A DNA stretch of 64,000 nucleotides from Streptomyces graminofaciens (GCF_030294945.1 NZ_AP018448.1:2480001-2544000); one strand, 5' to 3'. Positions 51,725 to 62,003 are shown, counted from the first letter of the stretch. Notes: a model not told the origin generated them from the sequence alone. Made by a program: numbers and translations.

Positions 51725-52125
51725 CCACGACATCCACCGCAACCGCCACGGCCGTGCAGGCGATCGAGCAGGCAGAGGCCGCATGGCTCGTGGCCCTCAC
51801 CGAGGGCGAAGAAGCGATGACCGCGCTCATGCTCGAGGACAGCCGGGCCATCCACGGCCCGGTCGGGAAGATCGACGACCGTGAGACGTTCTCACATTTC
51901 ACCTGGACCCGCCGCCGCATGGTTTTCGCGAAGGCCGAGGAGCTCAGCATCACCGTGCGGGGCAACACCGCGATCACCACGTGCCTCCAGGAGATGCACA
52001 TCATCTTCGACGAAAACCTCCCTCCGTTCCCGGTCCAGGAGACGGTGACACGGGTCTGGGAGGAGACCTCGGAGGGCTGGCGCCTGGCGCACATGCACCA
52101 GGCCAAGCGCATGCCCCCGGTCTGA
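51721..52125 (+). CDS. NTF2-like (DUF4440-type) small protein
   Basis: 134 aa. AIEQAEAAWLVALTEGEEAM, AIHGPVGKIDDRETF and the end TRVWEETSEGWRLAHMHQAK indicate an NTF2-like cone fold. The gene at 62812-63231 is a clear paralogue (EAAWLVAITTGDEEQ; VHGPVGNVHDRERF; GWRLGHMQ). Both stand next to oxygenase genes. The fold is shared with small subunits of ring-hydroxylating dioxygenases, so an accessory subunit role is conceivable. Coupled to the reductase by ATGA overlap. Confidence 0.8.
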   Translation: MTTTSTATATAVQAIEQAEAAWLVALTEGEEAMTALMLEDSRAIHGPVGKIDDRETFSHFTWTRRRMVFAKAEELSITVRGNTAITTCLQEMHIIFDENLPPFPVQETVTRVWEETSEGWRLAHMHQAKRMPPV

Positions 52126-52267
52126 GGCCCACAACGGCCGACCACCTCACCCGCACGCGGCTGTTCGATGAACGGACATGAGGGTTCAGGGCGGGACGCC
52201 TGAGGCGGAGAGTTCGACATGCAGGGTTCGTGCGGCGGTCGCCGCTGTTGTAGAGGTGAGGCAACAC

Positions 52268-53758
52268 ATGTCAGCCACTGAGATCGAGGCACCCACGTCC
52301 GGCGTGGTCCGGACCAGCGACCTCCTCATCGCGGGCAAGCACGTCGCGGCCCAGGACGGCCGCTACTTCGAGACGGTCGAGGCCCTGACCGGTGAACCGA
52401 TCGCACGGGTCGCGGCAGCCTCCGTCGAGGACGTCAACCTCGCGGTGGACGCGGCGGCGGCCGCCCTTCCGGAGTGGTCGAACCTTCCGCCGGCCGCCCG
52501 GCGCAAGGTACTGGAGCGCGCGGCCGTCCTGCTCGGCGAGCGCACGGACGAGATCGTCGCCACGATGAGCCGCGAGATGGGCGCCACTCTCCCGTGGTGC
52601 GGCTTCAACGTGCACGTCGCGAAGGGGATGTTCGTCGAGGCGGCGGCCCAGGCGTACTCGGCCGTCGGCGAGGTCATTCCGTCGGACGTGCCCGGCCTCA
52701 CCGCCCTCGGCGTGCGTCAGCCGGTCGGCGTCGTCGTCGGCATCGCACCGTGGAACGCACCGCTGATCCTCGGCGTGCGCGCCATCGTGTGGCCGCTGGT
52801 GTGGGGCAACACCGTGGTGCTGAAGTCCTCCGAGCAGACACCGCTCACCCAGGCCGCCATCGTCCAGGTGCTGCACGATGCCGGTGTGCCCGCCGGAGCG
52901 GTCAACCTCATCAGCAACGCGCCCGAGGACGGTCCGAGTGTCGTCGAGGCTCTGATCGCCCACCCCGCCGTGACCCGCGTGAACTTCACCGGATCCAGCC
53001 GGGTCGGCCGCGTCATCGGCGAACTCGGTGGCCGCCACCTGACCCGTGTGGTCCTCGAACTCGGTGGCAAGGCTCCGTTCCTGGTGCTTCCCGACGCGGA
53101 TCTGGAGGAGGCCGCCGCCGCGGCCAGCTTCGGCGCCTTCATGAACCAGGGCGAGATCTGCATGTCGACCGAGCGCGTCATCGTCGACAGGACTGTGGCC
53201 GACGAACTCTGCTCCCGCCTTGCTGAGCGTGCCGCCAAGCTTGTGGTCGGCCCCCCGAGCGACCCCACCTCACAGATCGGTCCGCTGGTCCACACCGGCG
53301 CCCGGGACCACGTGGTCGCACTGATCGAGGACGCCCGTACCAAGGGTGCGCAGGTCCTGGCCGGTGGCACGGCCGACGGCCTGTTCGTGAAGCCCACGGT
53401 GCTGCGCGGTGTCACGCCGGACATGCTCATCTACCGTGAGGAGTCCTTCGGACCGGTGGTCTCGATCATCGAGGTGGATTCGACCGACGAAGCCGTCGCG
53501 GTCGCCAACGACACCGAGTACGGGCTCTCCGCCGCGGTCTTCGGCAAGGACGCGGCCGCCGCGCTCGACGTGGCTCGCCGGATCAGGTCCGGCATCTGCC
53601 ACATCAACGGCGCCACCGTGCACGACGAGCCCCAGATGCCCTTCGGTGGAGTCGGTGCCAGCGGCTGGGGTCGCTTCGGCTCCCGCGCCGCGCTGGAGGA
53701 GTTCACGGAGCTGCGCTGGATCACCATCCAGTCCGGATCCCGCCACTACCCCATCTGA
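52268..53758 (+). CDS. NAD(P)-dependent aldehyde dehydrogenase
   Basis: 496 aa. APWNAPLILGVRAIVWPLVW, the NAD loop FTGSSRVGRVIG, the general-base Glu in LELGGKAPFLVL and the nucleophile Cys in NQGEICMSTERV are all in place. The GEICMST form is typical of vanillin/salicylaldehyde/benzaldehyde dehydrogenases. It would oxidise an aromatic aldehyde made upstream. ATG at 52268; 142 bp separate it from the NTF2-like gene, but no terminator intervenes. Confidence 0.92.
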   Translation: MSATEIEAPTSGVVRTSDLLIAGKHVAAQDGRYFETVEALTGEPIARVAAASVEDVNLAVDAAAAALPEWSNLPPAARRKVLERAAVLLGERTDEIVATMSREMGATLPWCGFNVHVAKGMFVEAAAQAYSAVGEVIPSDVPGLTALGVRQPVGVVVGIAPWNAPLILGVRAIVWPLVWGNTVVLKSSEQTPLTQAAIVQVLHDAGVPAGAVNLISNAPEDGPSVVEALIAHPAVTRVNFTGSSRVGRVIGELGGRHLTRVVLELGGKAPFLVLPDADLEEAAAAASFGAFMNQGEICMSTERVIVDRTVADELCSRLAERAAKLVVGPPSDPTSQIGPLVHTGARDHVVALIEDARTKGAQVLAGGTADGLFVKPTVLRGVTPDMLIYREESFGPVVSIIEVDSTDEAVAVANDTEYGLSAAVFGKDAAAALDVARRIRSGICHINGATVHDEPQMPFGGVGASGWGRFGSRAALEEFTELRWITIQSGSRHYPI

Positions 53759-53891
53759 ATGCTGCGACGAGGGCGTCCGGCGCACGTGACACGGCGTGCG
53801 CCGGGCCCGACTCTCCCTGCTGCAACGGGATCCGGTCGCGGTTACCGGCTACTCGCACCCCGCAGAACGAGACCAGAGCGGAATTCGAACA

Positions 53892-54488
53892 ATGTCGCAG
53901 ACCGACAACGACCGCCACGAGATCCGGCAACTCGTCGAGAACTGGGCGCTGTGGCGCGATGCCGGGGACTGGGGCCGCTTCGCCACGGTCTGGCATCCAC
54001 GCGACGGCCGGATGAGCGCCACCTGGTTCCAGGGAAGCGCCACCGACTTCATCAAGGCCAGTCGTGAAGGCTTCGACAACGGAGTCAGCATCCTCCACTT
54101 CCTCGGTGGCCACACTGCGGACGTCGCCGGAGACCGAGCCATCGCCCAAACGAAGATGACCATCAACCAGCGCGCGACCATCGACGGCGTCGAGGTCGAT
54201 GTCGTCTGCACCGGCCGCTTCTACGACTTCCTCTCCCGCCACGAGAGTCGCTGGACCATCGTGCGTCGGCAACCGATCTACGAGAAGGACCGGCTCGACG
54301 TCGTAGACCCCGCGGCCTCACTGATGTTGGACCCCGAACTCCTGAACCGCTTCCCGACCGGCTACCGGCACTTGGCCTACCTGCAGACCAAGGCGGGTTT
54401 CACGGTGAAGGACGGGCTTCCCGGCCTCACCGGCACAGCAGTCGAGCAGCTCTACGGCGAAGGCAAGCAATGGCTGGCGGAGGCCTGA
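53892..54488 (+). CDS. SnoaL-like protein
   Basis: 198 aa. [20 protein letters not shown] and [20 protein letters not shown] open a SnoaL-type domain, and the middle carries [20 protein letters not shown]. The C-terminal ~60 residues ([20 protein letters not shown] and GLPGLTG) form an extension. Some relatives act as dehydratases or ring-oxygenase-associated proteins. The start has no strong ribosome site. Its stop shares a base with the maleylacetate reductase start, so the two are coupled. Confidence 0.78.
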   Translation: MSQTDNDRHEIRQLVENWALWRDAGDWGRFATVWHPRDGRMSATWFQGSATDFIKASREGFDNGVSILHFLGGHTADVAGDRAIAQTKMTINQRATIDGVEVDVVCTGRFYDFLSRHESRWTIVRRQPIYEKDRLDVVDPAASLMLDPELLNRFPTGYRHLAYLQTKAGFTVKDGLPGLTGTAVEQLYGEGKQWLAEA

Positions 54489-55558
54489 TGAAGTTCACAC
54501 ACGAAACCCTTTCCCAGCGGGTGGTGTTCGCAGCCGGGGAGTCACCCGCCGCCGTGGCGGCGGAGGTCGAGGCGCTCGGCGGTTCCAAGGTCATGCTGAT
54601 CGCGTCGGAGCGCGAGAAGGAACTGGCCGACCCGATCGCCAAGGAGATCCCGGTCGTGCTGCGTCACGAGGAGGTCGTGATGCACGTGCCGGTCGAGGTC
54701 GCCCGGCGAGCCCGTCGGGCGGCGGCCGACGCGGGCGCGGACATCCTGGTCAGCGTCGGCGGCGGCTCGACCACGGGGCTGGCCAAGGCGGTGGCGATGA
54801 CCACCGGGCTGCCGATCGTCGCGGTACCCACCACATACGCCGGCTCCGAGGCGACCAATGTCTGGGGCCTGACCGAGGGCGAGACCAAGACCACCGGCGT
54901 GGACGACGAGGTGCTGCCCGCGTCGGTCGTGTACGACGCAGGTCTGCTGACCACGCTCCCCGGCGAGATGACCGTGGCCAGCGGCCTGAACGCGATGGCG
55001 CACTGCGTGGACTCGATGTGGGGGCCACGCAGCGACCCGATCGACCGGGCCCTGGCGCAGGAGGGCATCCGCGCACTGGCGACCGGCCTGCCGACTGTGG
55101 CCGACGACTCGACGAGCGTCAAGGGCATCGAACAGACGCTGTACGGCGCCTACCTGGCCGCCGTCGCGTTCGCCTCGGCCGGCTCCGGGATGCACCACAA
55201 GATCTGCCATGTCCTCGGCGGCATGTTCAACCTCCCCCACGCACAGACCCACGCGGTCGTGCTGCCCCACGTGCTGGCCTTCAACGCCCCGCACGCACCC
55301 GAGGCGGAGGCGCGCATCGCCCAGGCGTTCGGCGCGGTCTTCCGCACCACCCGGACGGCGAGCGCCGGCCTGGCCGCCCTGCGTCACGCGCTGGACGCGC
55401 CGAGGGCGCTGCGCGACTACGGCATGCCCGAGGACGGCATCGCCAAGGCGCTGGGGCCGATCACGCAGGCGATCCCGGTGAACAACCCCACCCCCGTCAA
55501 CGACGAGAACCTGACCGCGCTGCTGAAGGCGGCATGGGCCGGCGACCCGATCAGCTGA
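54488..55558 (+). CDS. Maleylacetate reductase, copy B
   Basis: 356 aa. [60 protein letters not shown] and [20 protein letters not shown] are the family blocks. Same reaction as the enzyme at 27977-29059, but divergent in sequence and placed before, not after, its dioxygenase. GGAGG lies 4 bp upstream of the ATG. Confidence 0.92.
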   Translation: MKFTHETLSQRVVFAAGESPAAVAAEVEALGGSKVMLIASEREKELADPIAKEIPVVLRHEEVVMHVPVEVARRARRAAADAGADILVSVGGGSTTGLAKAVAMTTGLPIVAVPTTYAGSEATNVWGLTEGETKTTGVDDEVLPASVVYDAGLLTTLPGEMTVASGLNAMAHCVDSMWGPRSDPIDRALAQEGIRALATGLPTVADDSTSVKGIEQTLYGAYLAAVAFASAGSGMHHKICHVLGGMFNLPHAQTHAVVLPHVLAFNAPHAPEAEARIAQAFGAVFRTTRTASAGLAALRHALDAPRALRDYGMPEDGIAKALGPITQAIPVNNPTPVNDENLTALLKAAWAGDPIS

Positions 55559-55569
55559 AGGAGGCCGTC

Positions 55570-56508
55570 ATGGCTACCTACGTCAACCCCGGCTCGGCCC
55601 AGGCCGGCGCCCACGGCACGGTCTACCGCGAGGTGTCATCGGAGCAGCAGGCGGTCGAGCAGCAACTCGTCGACAACGTCGTGGCCTCCTTCGACGCCTG
55701 CCAGGACCCTCGGCTGCAGGAACTCATGATCTCCCTGGTCAAGCACCTGCACTCCTTCATCCGCGAGGTCCGGCTGACCGAGGAGGAGTGGGGGACGGCG
55801 ATCGACTTCCTCACCAGGGCCGGCCACATCACCGACGAGGTCCGGCAGGAGTTCATCCTGCTGTCCGACACCCTCGGCGCGAGCATGCAGACGATCAACG
55901 TCAACAACCAGGCCTACAAGGGTGCCACTGAGGCGACCGTCTTCGGGCCGTTCTTCGTCGAGGACTCCCCGGCGATCGAACTCGGCGGTGACCTGGCCTT
56001 CGGTGCCCCCGGCGAGCCCTGCTGGGTCGAGGGCACCGTCACCGACACCGACGGCACCCCGCTCGCCGGCGCGCGGATCGAGGTCTGGGAGGCCGACGAG
56101 GACGGGCTCTACGACGTGCAGTACGAGGCCGGCAAGCGCGCAGGCCGGGCGCATCTCTTCTCCGCGGCCGACGGCGGATACCGCTTCTGGGGCCTCACCC
56201 CGACGCCGTACCCCATCCCGAACGACGGACCCGTCGGCAAGATGCTCGACGCGGTCGGCCGCTCGCCGCTGCGCGCCAGCCACCTGCACTTCATGGTGTC
56301 CCACGAGGGGGCGCGCACGCTGGTGACCCACATCTTCCCCGAGGGCGACCCGATCGGCCGCAAGGACACCGTCTTCGGCGTGAAGGACTCGCTGATCAAG
56401 CGGTTCGAGCGGCAGCCCGCCGGCACGCCGACGCCCGACGGCCGCGTCATCGACGGCACGTGGAGCCGTGTGCGCTTCGACATCGTCCTCGCCCCCGCGG
56501 GCATATGA
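55570..56508 (+). CDS. Hydroxyquinol 1,2-dioxygenase (intradiol), copy B
   Basis: 312 aa. Iron ligands Tyr181 (DGLYDVQY), Tyr214 (PYPIPNDG), His238 and His240 (RASHLHF). The usual RPAHxHF motif reads RASHLHF here, so the residue before the first His differs from copy A. The N-terminal helical domain has [20 protein letters not shown]. About 20 residues longer at the N-terminus than copy A. Last gene of the Rieske operon; AAGGAGG before the ATG. Confidence 0.92.
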   Translation: MATYVNPGSAQAGAHGTVYREVSSEQQAVEQQLVDNVVASFDACQDPRLQELMISLVKHLHSFIREVRLTEEEWGTAIDFLTRAGHITDEVRQEFILLSDTLGASMQTINVNNQAYKGATEATVFGPFFVEDSPAIELGGDLAFGAPGEPCWVEGTVTDTDGTPLAGARIEVWEADEDGLYDVQYEAGKRAGRAHLFSAADGGYRFWGLTPTPYPIPNDGPVGKMLDAVGRSPLRASHLHFMVSHEGARTLVTHIFPEGDPIGRKDTVFGVKDSLIKRFERQPAGTPTPDGRVIDGTWSRVRFDIVLAPAGI

Positions 56509-56997
56509 GCGTGCCTGCCGCTCCGACCGAGGAGGAAGGAAGTTCTTGCAGCGGAGGCGGCCCGTGGCGTCGCGATGGCTGCGAGGGAACCCCGACTCCC
56601 TCGCAGCAATCCTCGGAGCACCTGGGCAAACTACGAGCCGGCGCCCTCACCCACCCGGAGATGGCCTCTGGTCCGACAGGATTCCATGTGGTCGGCCAAC
56701 TGGCGCTGCTGTGGATCGAAGTGAGTGCGACCGTCATCACCCAGGTGCCGACCGTCGCCCATGCACAACGTCTCGCTGACAGTGTGGACGCAGAGTGGCG
56801 CAGGCGTACGCATGGCCGCTCACCATCCGACCGTACTTTCACCGATCTGATCGTTCGACACGAGCGCGGTCCGCCGTCAAAGCCCTGGAAGCGTAGAGAC
56901 GTTGTCATGCCACTTCGGCCCTGAGCTGGGCCGTTCCGTGTTACTGCCATGTGCCGTGGCGCTGTGTCTCCTGCGGCTGTTGTAGAAGTCCGCGATC
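56509..56997. other. About 490 bp of unassigned sequence before the IS701 relic
   Basis: A plus-strand frame ending at 56924 includes FHVVGQLALLWIEVSATVIT and DSVDAEWRRRTHGRSPSDRT, which could be part of a protein, but it has no start with a ribosome site and I recognise no family. No terminator was seen right after the dioxygenase. Confidence 0.3.
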
Positions 56998-57940
56998 ACC
57001 GGTACGGCCGGCAAGGTCACCGACTGTCAGGTGGGAGTGTCGCTGCACCTGGCGCGCGAGCCTGCCTCGGCGGCGGTGAACTGGCGACTGTTCCTGCCTG
57101 CTGCGTGGGATCCCGCCTCTGCGGAGGCCGATGCGGTCAAGGTCGCTCGCCGCGGCCGCTGAGGCATCCCTGCCGGGGTGGGGCATGTGGAGAAGTGGCA
57201 GCTGGCCCTGGACATGATCGAGGAGACGCAGTCGTGGGGCATCGGCGTTCCCCTGGCGGTCGCGGACGCCGGATACGGTGATGCACTTCCTCCCGTCATA
57301 CTGCCCATCCGGCCGCCGCCCGGCCCGTCCTGCCCGTCTACGCGGGCACCGGCCGACCACCGAAAGTGCAGTACCCCGAGCCTGCGCAGACCGTGAAAGA
57401 GCTGGTCATCGCGGCCGGCCGGACGGCCGTGAGGCCGGTGTCCTGGCGGGAAGGCTCCCGGCCCGGCAAGGGGGTCAGTGGCTTCAACGCATGTACTCAC
57501 GGTTCGTCGCCCTGCGTATCCGCCCCGTCGGCCGCGGCATCCGCCGGGCCACCGACGAAGTGGAATTGCCCGAACGCCGGCTGCTGGCCGAATGGCCGGA
57601 CGACGAGAGCGAGCCGGTGCGGTTCTGGCTCTCCAGTCTGCCCTCCGGAATGCCGCCGGCCACCCTGGTGCGGCCGGCCAAGCTCCGCCGGCGCATCGAG
57701 CACGACTACCGCGAGATGAAACAGGCCCTGGGCCTGGCCCACTTCGAAGGCCGCACCTACCAGGGCTGGCACCACCACGTCACCCTCGTCTCCGCCGCCC
57801 ACGCCTTCTGCACCCTGCAACGACTGGCACGATCTCCAAGAGACGCGGCGCAGGCCTGAGCCATTACCAAGTGGTCCGTGAACGGCAGACCCTCCTCGCG
57901 CTCTGGGCCGGCGCCTGCCCCACCTGGGCCGCCGGTGGGT
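56998..57940 (+). mobile_element. IS701-type (DDE) transposase relic with several frameshifts
   Basis: Blocks in different plus-strand frames line up as one transposase: DCQVGVSLHLAREPASAAVN with WRLFLPAAWDPAS (57020-57120), VGHVEKWQLALDMIEETQSW and LAVADAGYGD (57180-57280), LVIAAGRTAVRPVSWREGSR (57400-57470), VALRIRPVGRGIRRATDEVE and YREMKQALGLAHFEG (57500-57760), LSHYQVVRERQTLLALWAGA (57860-57920). At least four frame changes and no N-terminal third, so it is inactive. Terminal repeats were not found. Confidence 0.8.
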
Positions 57941-58103
57941 GCAAACCTCGCGGACGACCAGCGCGCGAAGTTCCCCGTGGTCGAGGACGTCGGTGGCGAC
58001 TTCACCTCGCGCAATGGTCAGGCCGACAGCAACTCCGCAAAGTCGCGCAGAGGTCGCGCCCCATCCCAATCGGCTGATGGCCGCCAGACGATTTGAAGAT
58101 CTC

Positions 58104-58515
58104 TCACGTGATCTCGTTGTCCTGGACGAGCTCGATCATCCCTGGGGCATCTTCACCTGCGTCCAGAAAGTAGACGTCACGCCCTGGGGGCAGATCGTGA
58201 AAGTGCACCGACGCTCCGCTCGCCTCACGACGTTCCTCCTCTTCCTTGACGTTCGGCACGGCCTTGGCTACGTGATGGAAGCCGTAGCCAAGGCGTTCGT
58301 AGGCGTCCTTGTAGATGAAGGGCTCGTCGTCGAGGGTCTGGACGAGCTCGACCATCATGTGCCCGAGAAGGCTAGGGCGATGGCGAACTCGGCCTTCCCC
58401 GGCTCACCGCGGTAGGTGGAGCCCTCGCCGCCGATCCTCCCGTTCACGAACCAGGGCCCATCGCCGAGTTCGTCGGTCCACCAACGCATCCCGGCAGTGA
58501 GGTCGGGGAGGGAGG
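58104..58515 (-). pseudogene. Frameshifted VOC (glyoxalase-fold) gene
   Basis: AGMRWWTDELGDGPWFVNGR and GEPGKAEFAIALAFSG lie in one minus-strand frame that stops at 58355. The protein continues in another frame from MMVELVQTLDDEPFIYKDAY through GYGFHHVAKAVPNVKEEEER to 58104. A single frameshift near 58365 explains this. Read through, it is a VOC metalloenzyme-fold protein of roughly 130 aa lacking its first strand. Confidence 0.7.
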
Positions 58516-58620
58516 GCCGCACCTGTGATGTGGCTGGCTTGGGGTGAGGCCAGCAAGAACACGGCGTCGGCGAGCTCACAGGTCTTCCCGAGGAAACGCT
58601 GACGCCGGTCCTCGACGACC
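58506..58620 (-). pseudogene. C-terminal fragment of an SDR dehydrogenase
   Basis: The minus frame reads GKTCELADAVFLLASPQASH and ITGAALP, the standard C-terminal helix and strand of short-chain dehydrogenases (ADAVxFLASP...ITG). Upstream Rossmann sequence is absent. It runs directly into the VOC remnant. Confidence 0.5.
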
Positions 58621-58688
58621 AGGTCGCGACTTCCGGCGTCAGTCGTGCCGTCCACGGTTCTTCTTCGTGGTCGGTCAGGAGTGGTGGC

Positions 58689-60383
58689 TCATGCGTCGAT
58701 CTCGATGCCGCCGAAGGGAGCTCCGCCATTCAGGACGCGCTCCTCCGGAGGAATGGGCGCAAGGCTCACGCGCACGTCGATGCACGTCGGTCGGCGGGCC
58801 GCGAGGGCGGCCTCGATCGCCGGGCCGAGCTGGTCCAGCTCTGTGACGTCGACGCCGTCCGCGCCGAGAGCTCGTGCCACGCTGCTGTAGGAGCCGTTCT
58901 CCAGACGGTTGTTGGTGACACGGTCCTGTCCGAAGAAGAACTGCTGGGTGTGCAGAGTGGCGCCCCACGCTTGGTTGTTGAGGACGATCACAATGACCGG
59001 GAGCCCCGCCCGGACAAGGGAGTCGAACTCGGCCAGGCTGTAGCCGACGGCACCGTCGCCGGTGACGAGGATCGTCGCCTTGTCGGGGGTCGCGTACTGC
59101 GCTCCCAGGGCCACGCCGAAGTTGCTGCCCATCGAACTGAGGTAGCCGTGCCCGAGGTAGTGGGCCAGAGGCGCGAGCGCGATCGTCTCGGAGAGCCACA
59201 GCTCGGTCAGAGCACCGTCGACGACCACGGTGGCCTGGTCGGGGACGCTCTCGGCGATCGTGCGGACCGCGAGGTACGGGTGGATCGCGCCCTCGTGCTG
59301 CTCGGTTTCGGCGGCAAGCGCGGACCGTCGGGTGGCCGAGACGTCCCGCAAAGTCCCCAGCCAGTCGTCGCGCCCTGAGGGAACGGGGCTGGCGCCCAGG
59401 CGCTCGTTCAGCAGGCCGATCGTGCCGATCGGGTCTGCCTGGATGCCGAGTTCGACATCCTGCAGACGGCCGAGCTCACGGCCATCGGGGTCGATCTGGA
59501 AGATCCGCGAGCTCTTCGGGAGCAGTCGGCCCGTGCCGAACTGGGTGGCCAGTCCAAAGCGCAGCCCGAGCAGCAGGACCATGTCGGGCCGCTCGTCCTC
59601 GGGGACGGTGGCCAGGGTCTGGAGGAGACCGACGTGCTGCTCGGACCCGACGATCGCACCGAGTCCCTCCCAGTCGGAGAAGAGGGGCACCCCGGTACGG
59701 GCGGCGAACTCGTGCAACTGCGCGCGTGCTTCGGCGGTGACGAAGGACTTGCCGACCAGCGCGATCGGCCGACGCGCGGTGCCGAGTGCCTCGAGGATCC
59801 GGTCGAGGCCACCGGCCGGGGCGATGCCGGTGCCGTCGATCTCGACTCGGTAGTCCTCGACCTCGTCGACATCGACCTGCTGACGCAGGACGTCCCAGGG
59901 GATGTCGAGGAGCACCGGGCCCTTGGGCTCCGACTGCGCGATGCGGATGGCCTGGGCGACCAGACGGGGAATCAGCTCGGTACGGGTGACGCGGTGCGCG
60001 AACTTGGTCACCGGGGTGGCCATGGCGACCTGGTCGAATCCGGCCTGCTGGTCGTTGACCTGGTCCGTTTCGAGAGGACCGGAGCCCGCGATGTAGAGGA
60101 CGGGGGTCCGGTCGAGATGGGCGTTGGCGATGGAGGTCAGGACGTTGGTGAAGCCGCCACCCGCTGTCACGACGGCGACACCCAGGTCCCCGGTGACCCG
60201 CGCATATCCCTCGGCGGCGTGGCCGGCGTTCATCTCGTGGCGCACGTCGACGATCCGTAGCTTGGCATCCAGGGCGTCCTGGAGGATGCCGTCGATGTGC
60301 GCTCCGGGCAGGCCGAAGGCCACGTTGACTCCGGCTCGCTGCAGTGTGCGCACGACGAGCCCACTACCGGTTGCGGTTGCCAT
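58689..60383 (-). CDS. Thiamine-diphosphate enzyme (acetolactate synthase / benzoylformate decarboxylase type)
   Basis: 564 aa with all three domains: N-terminal PYR domain with activating Glu50 (RHEMNAGHAAEGYARVTG), a central domain with PDMVLLLGLRFGLATQFG, and the C-terminal PP domain with the ThDP motif GDGAVGYSLAEFDSLVRAGL ... NN. Such enzymes decarboxylate a 2-oxo acid or join acyl units. No FAD-site test was possible. In a catabolic setting a benzoylformate- or oxalyl-type decarboxylase or a carboligase is plausible. The ATG at 60383 is preceded by AAGGGCGGA. Same strand as the monooxygenase upstream, 273 bp apart. Confidence 0.9.
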   Translation of the reverse strand: MATATGSGLVVRTLQRAGVNVAFGLPGAHIDGILQDALDAKLRIVDVRHEMNAGHAAEGYARVTGDLGVAVVTAGGGFTNVLTSIANAHLDRTPVLYIAGSGPLETDQVNDQQAGFDQVAMATPVTKFAHRVTRTELIPRLVAQAIRIAQSEPKGPVLLDIPWDVLRQQVDVDEVEDYRVEIDGTGIAPAGGLDRILEALGTARRPIALVGKSFVTAEARAQLHEFAARTGVPLFSDWEGLGAIVGSEQHVGLLQTLATVPEDERPDMVLLLGLRFGLATQFGTGRLLPKSSRIFQIDPDGRELGRLQDVELGIQADPIGTIGLLNERLGASPVPSGRDDWLGTLRDVSATRRSALAAETEQHEGAIHPYLAVRTIAESVPDQATVVVDGALTELWLSETIALAPLAHYLGHGYLSSMGSNFGVALGAQYATPDKATILVTGDGAVGYSLAEFDSLVRAGLPVIVIVLNNQAWGATLHTQQFFFGQDRVTNNRLENGSYSSVARALGADGVDVTELDQLGPAIEAALAARRPTCIDVRVSLAPIPPEERVLNGGAPFGGIEIDA

Positions 60384-60656
60384 TGATGATCCGCCCTTCT
60401 GGACGTACTCAGGGTTTCAACAAATTCGCTGGGACAGGGCCGTATCCCGGGCCGTCCGTACCGGAGTCTCGGGTGTGGCCTGGGTGCCGACAATGGCCGT
60501 GTTCGTTGGATGGTCAACGCCTCGTTCGACCTGGAAAGGTCGAGACCCCGTCGACCGAACCGAGCCCGACCCGTGATGACGCCACAGCCGAGAGGGATAC
60601 CAACCCTTGCTTCCAGCCGTGTCGCCCGGGATGCACATGTGCCTCCCGGGTTTGAT

Positions 60657-61856
60657 TCACACCGAGGCTGAGACAGCGACCTCGGGGTCGTACTCGTAGA
60701 TCCAGCCGTTCGCCCTGAGCGGGTCGGCCTGCGAGTACGCCAGGTCGCGCGCTTGCTGCTCAGGGCCGTCCGGAAGGTGGTTGATGTGAGACCTTCCGTG
60801 CGACACCTCCTGCAGGCGTGCCGTGCGGCGTCGACGGAGCTCTTCGTAGCGCCCCAGCGCCGTGATCGGGTTGTCCGGGTCCGCCGCGAGGCAGAGGGCC
60901 AGGACCGCGCCGTCTTCGATCGCCTGTGCAGCGCCTTGGGCGAAGAACGGGAACATCGGGTGGGCCGCGTCACCCAGCAGGGTCGCGTTTCCACGGTTCC
61001 AGTGGTCGAGGGGCTCGCGGTCGAGCAACGCCCAGCGCCCCGGCGTGTCGGCCGACCTGATCAGCTCGACCAGACGCGGATCCCAACCCGCGAACTCGTC
61101 GAGTAGTTCCCTGAGCGTCGCGGTGGCCGTCCATGACTCGACACTGCCCGACCCGGCCGGTGCGAAGGCGACGAGGTTGACGTACTCCTCACCGGAGACC
61201 GGGTAGTGCACGAGGTGGTGGTCGGGGCCGATCCAGAGGGTCTGGGCGCGCCGCCTGGCGAAGTCGGGTGCCTTCTCGGCAGGTACGAGGGCCCGGAAGG
61301 CGCAGATGCCTGACTCCCTGGCATGAGTCGGCCCGACGATGGCGCCGCGCACTCGTGAGTGGACCCCGTCGGCGCCGATGAGGATGTCCGGGCGAACCGT
61401 CTCGCCGTCCTCGAACCGCAGAACCGCCTGGTCGCCTTCGAACTCGACCGAGACGCAGCGCTTGCCCAGATGGACCGAGTGCTCGGGGACAGCCGACCTC
61501 AAGGCGTCCAGCAGGTCGGCGCGGTGGGCGGCGTAGGTGTGCTCGCCGTACAGGCGCACGCACCCCTCATCCAGGTTCTCCGCCGAGAGGACGGCGCCGT
61601 TCTCCCAGCGCCGGAACTCCCAACCGATCTCCATCCGGACCGCGCGCTCGATGAACCGGTCCAGCACGCCAAGACGCCGTAGCAGGCGAGCGGCGTTGGG
61701 CGCGATCACCAGGCCGGCACCAACTTCGGTCAGGGCGGCCGCCTGCTCGTAGACGTCACTGTCGAAGCCCTTCTCGCGAAGGAAAGCCGCGGTAGCGAGG
61801 CCCCCGATGCCGCCACCGAGGATCGCGATCTTAGGGCCTACTCCCGTAGTCATCAT
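60657..61856 (-). CDS. FAD-dependent monooxygenase (salicylate / 6-hydroxynicotinate hydroxylase-like)
   Basis: 399 aa. FAD motif AILGGGIGGLATAAFLREKG at 11-30, GAGLVIAPNAARLLRRLGVL, IGADGVHSRVRGAIVG and LLGDAAHPMFPFFAQGAAQA with IEDGAVLA. The size and MFPFFAQG block match salicylate 1-hydroxylase, 3-hydroxybenzoate 6-hydroxylase and 6-hydroxynicotinate 3-monooxygenase. Oxidative decarboxylation or hydroxylation of a hydroxy-aromatic acid is the expected reaction. Divergent from the IclR gene at 62004, its probable regulator. Confidence 0.9.
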   Translation of the reverse strand: MMTTGVGPKIAILGGGIGGLATAAFLREKGFDSDVYEQAAALTEVGAGLVIAPNAARLLRRLGVLDRFIERAVRMEIGWEFRRWENGAVLSAENLDEGCVRLYGEHTYAAHRADLLDALRSAVPEHSVHLGKRCVSVEFEGDQAVLRFEDGETVRPDILIGADGVHSRVRGAIVGPTHARESGICAFRALVPAEKAPDFARRRAQTLWIGPDHHLVHYPVSGEEYVNLVAFAPAGSGSVESWTATATLRELLDEFAGWDPRLVELIRSADTPGRWALLDREPLDHWNRGNATLLGDAAHPMFPFFAQGAAQAIEDGAVLALCLAADPDNPITALGRYEELRRRRTARLQEVSHGRSHINHLPDGPEQQARDLAYSQADPLRANGWIYEYDPEVAVSASV

Positions 61857-61874
61857 GCTCTTTCACTCCCGTGG

Positions 61875-61888
61875 ACCTCGAGCGAGGT
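61875..61888. promoter_or_regulatory. Palindrome ACCTCG-AG-CGAGGT
   Basis: A perfect 14-bp palindrome 19 bp before the monooxygenase start codon, in the 147-bp region shared with the divergent IclR gene. A candidate operator, unsupported by a second copy. Confidence 0.35.
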
Positions 61889-62003
61889 GGTAACTGGCTG
61901 CCTGTAAGAGTTCGGCAAAATGCGCGCTGAAAGAACACCCTCATCCATCCAACGAACATAGAAGGTAGAGTGAATGGGGTCACGCATGATGAAGGAGAGG
62001 CCC

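Noticed and set aside
55570..56508. Reading copy B as a catechol 1,2-dioxygenase
   Set aside because: It is paired with a maleylacetate reductase and not with muconate cycloisomerase genes, and its N-terminal region resembles hydroxyquinol enzymes.
56460..56924. A plus-strand frame after the dioxygenase as a real gene
   Set aside because: No start with a ribosome site outside the dioxygenase gene, no family resemblance, and it borders a transposase relic.
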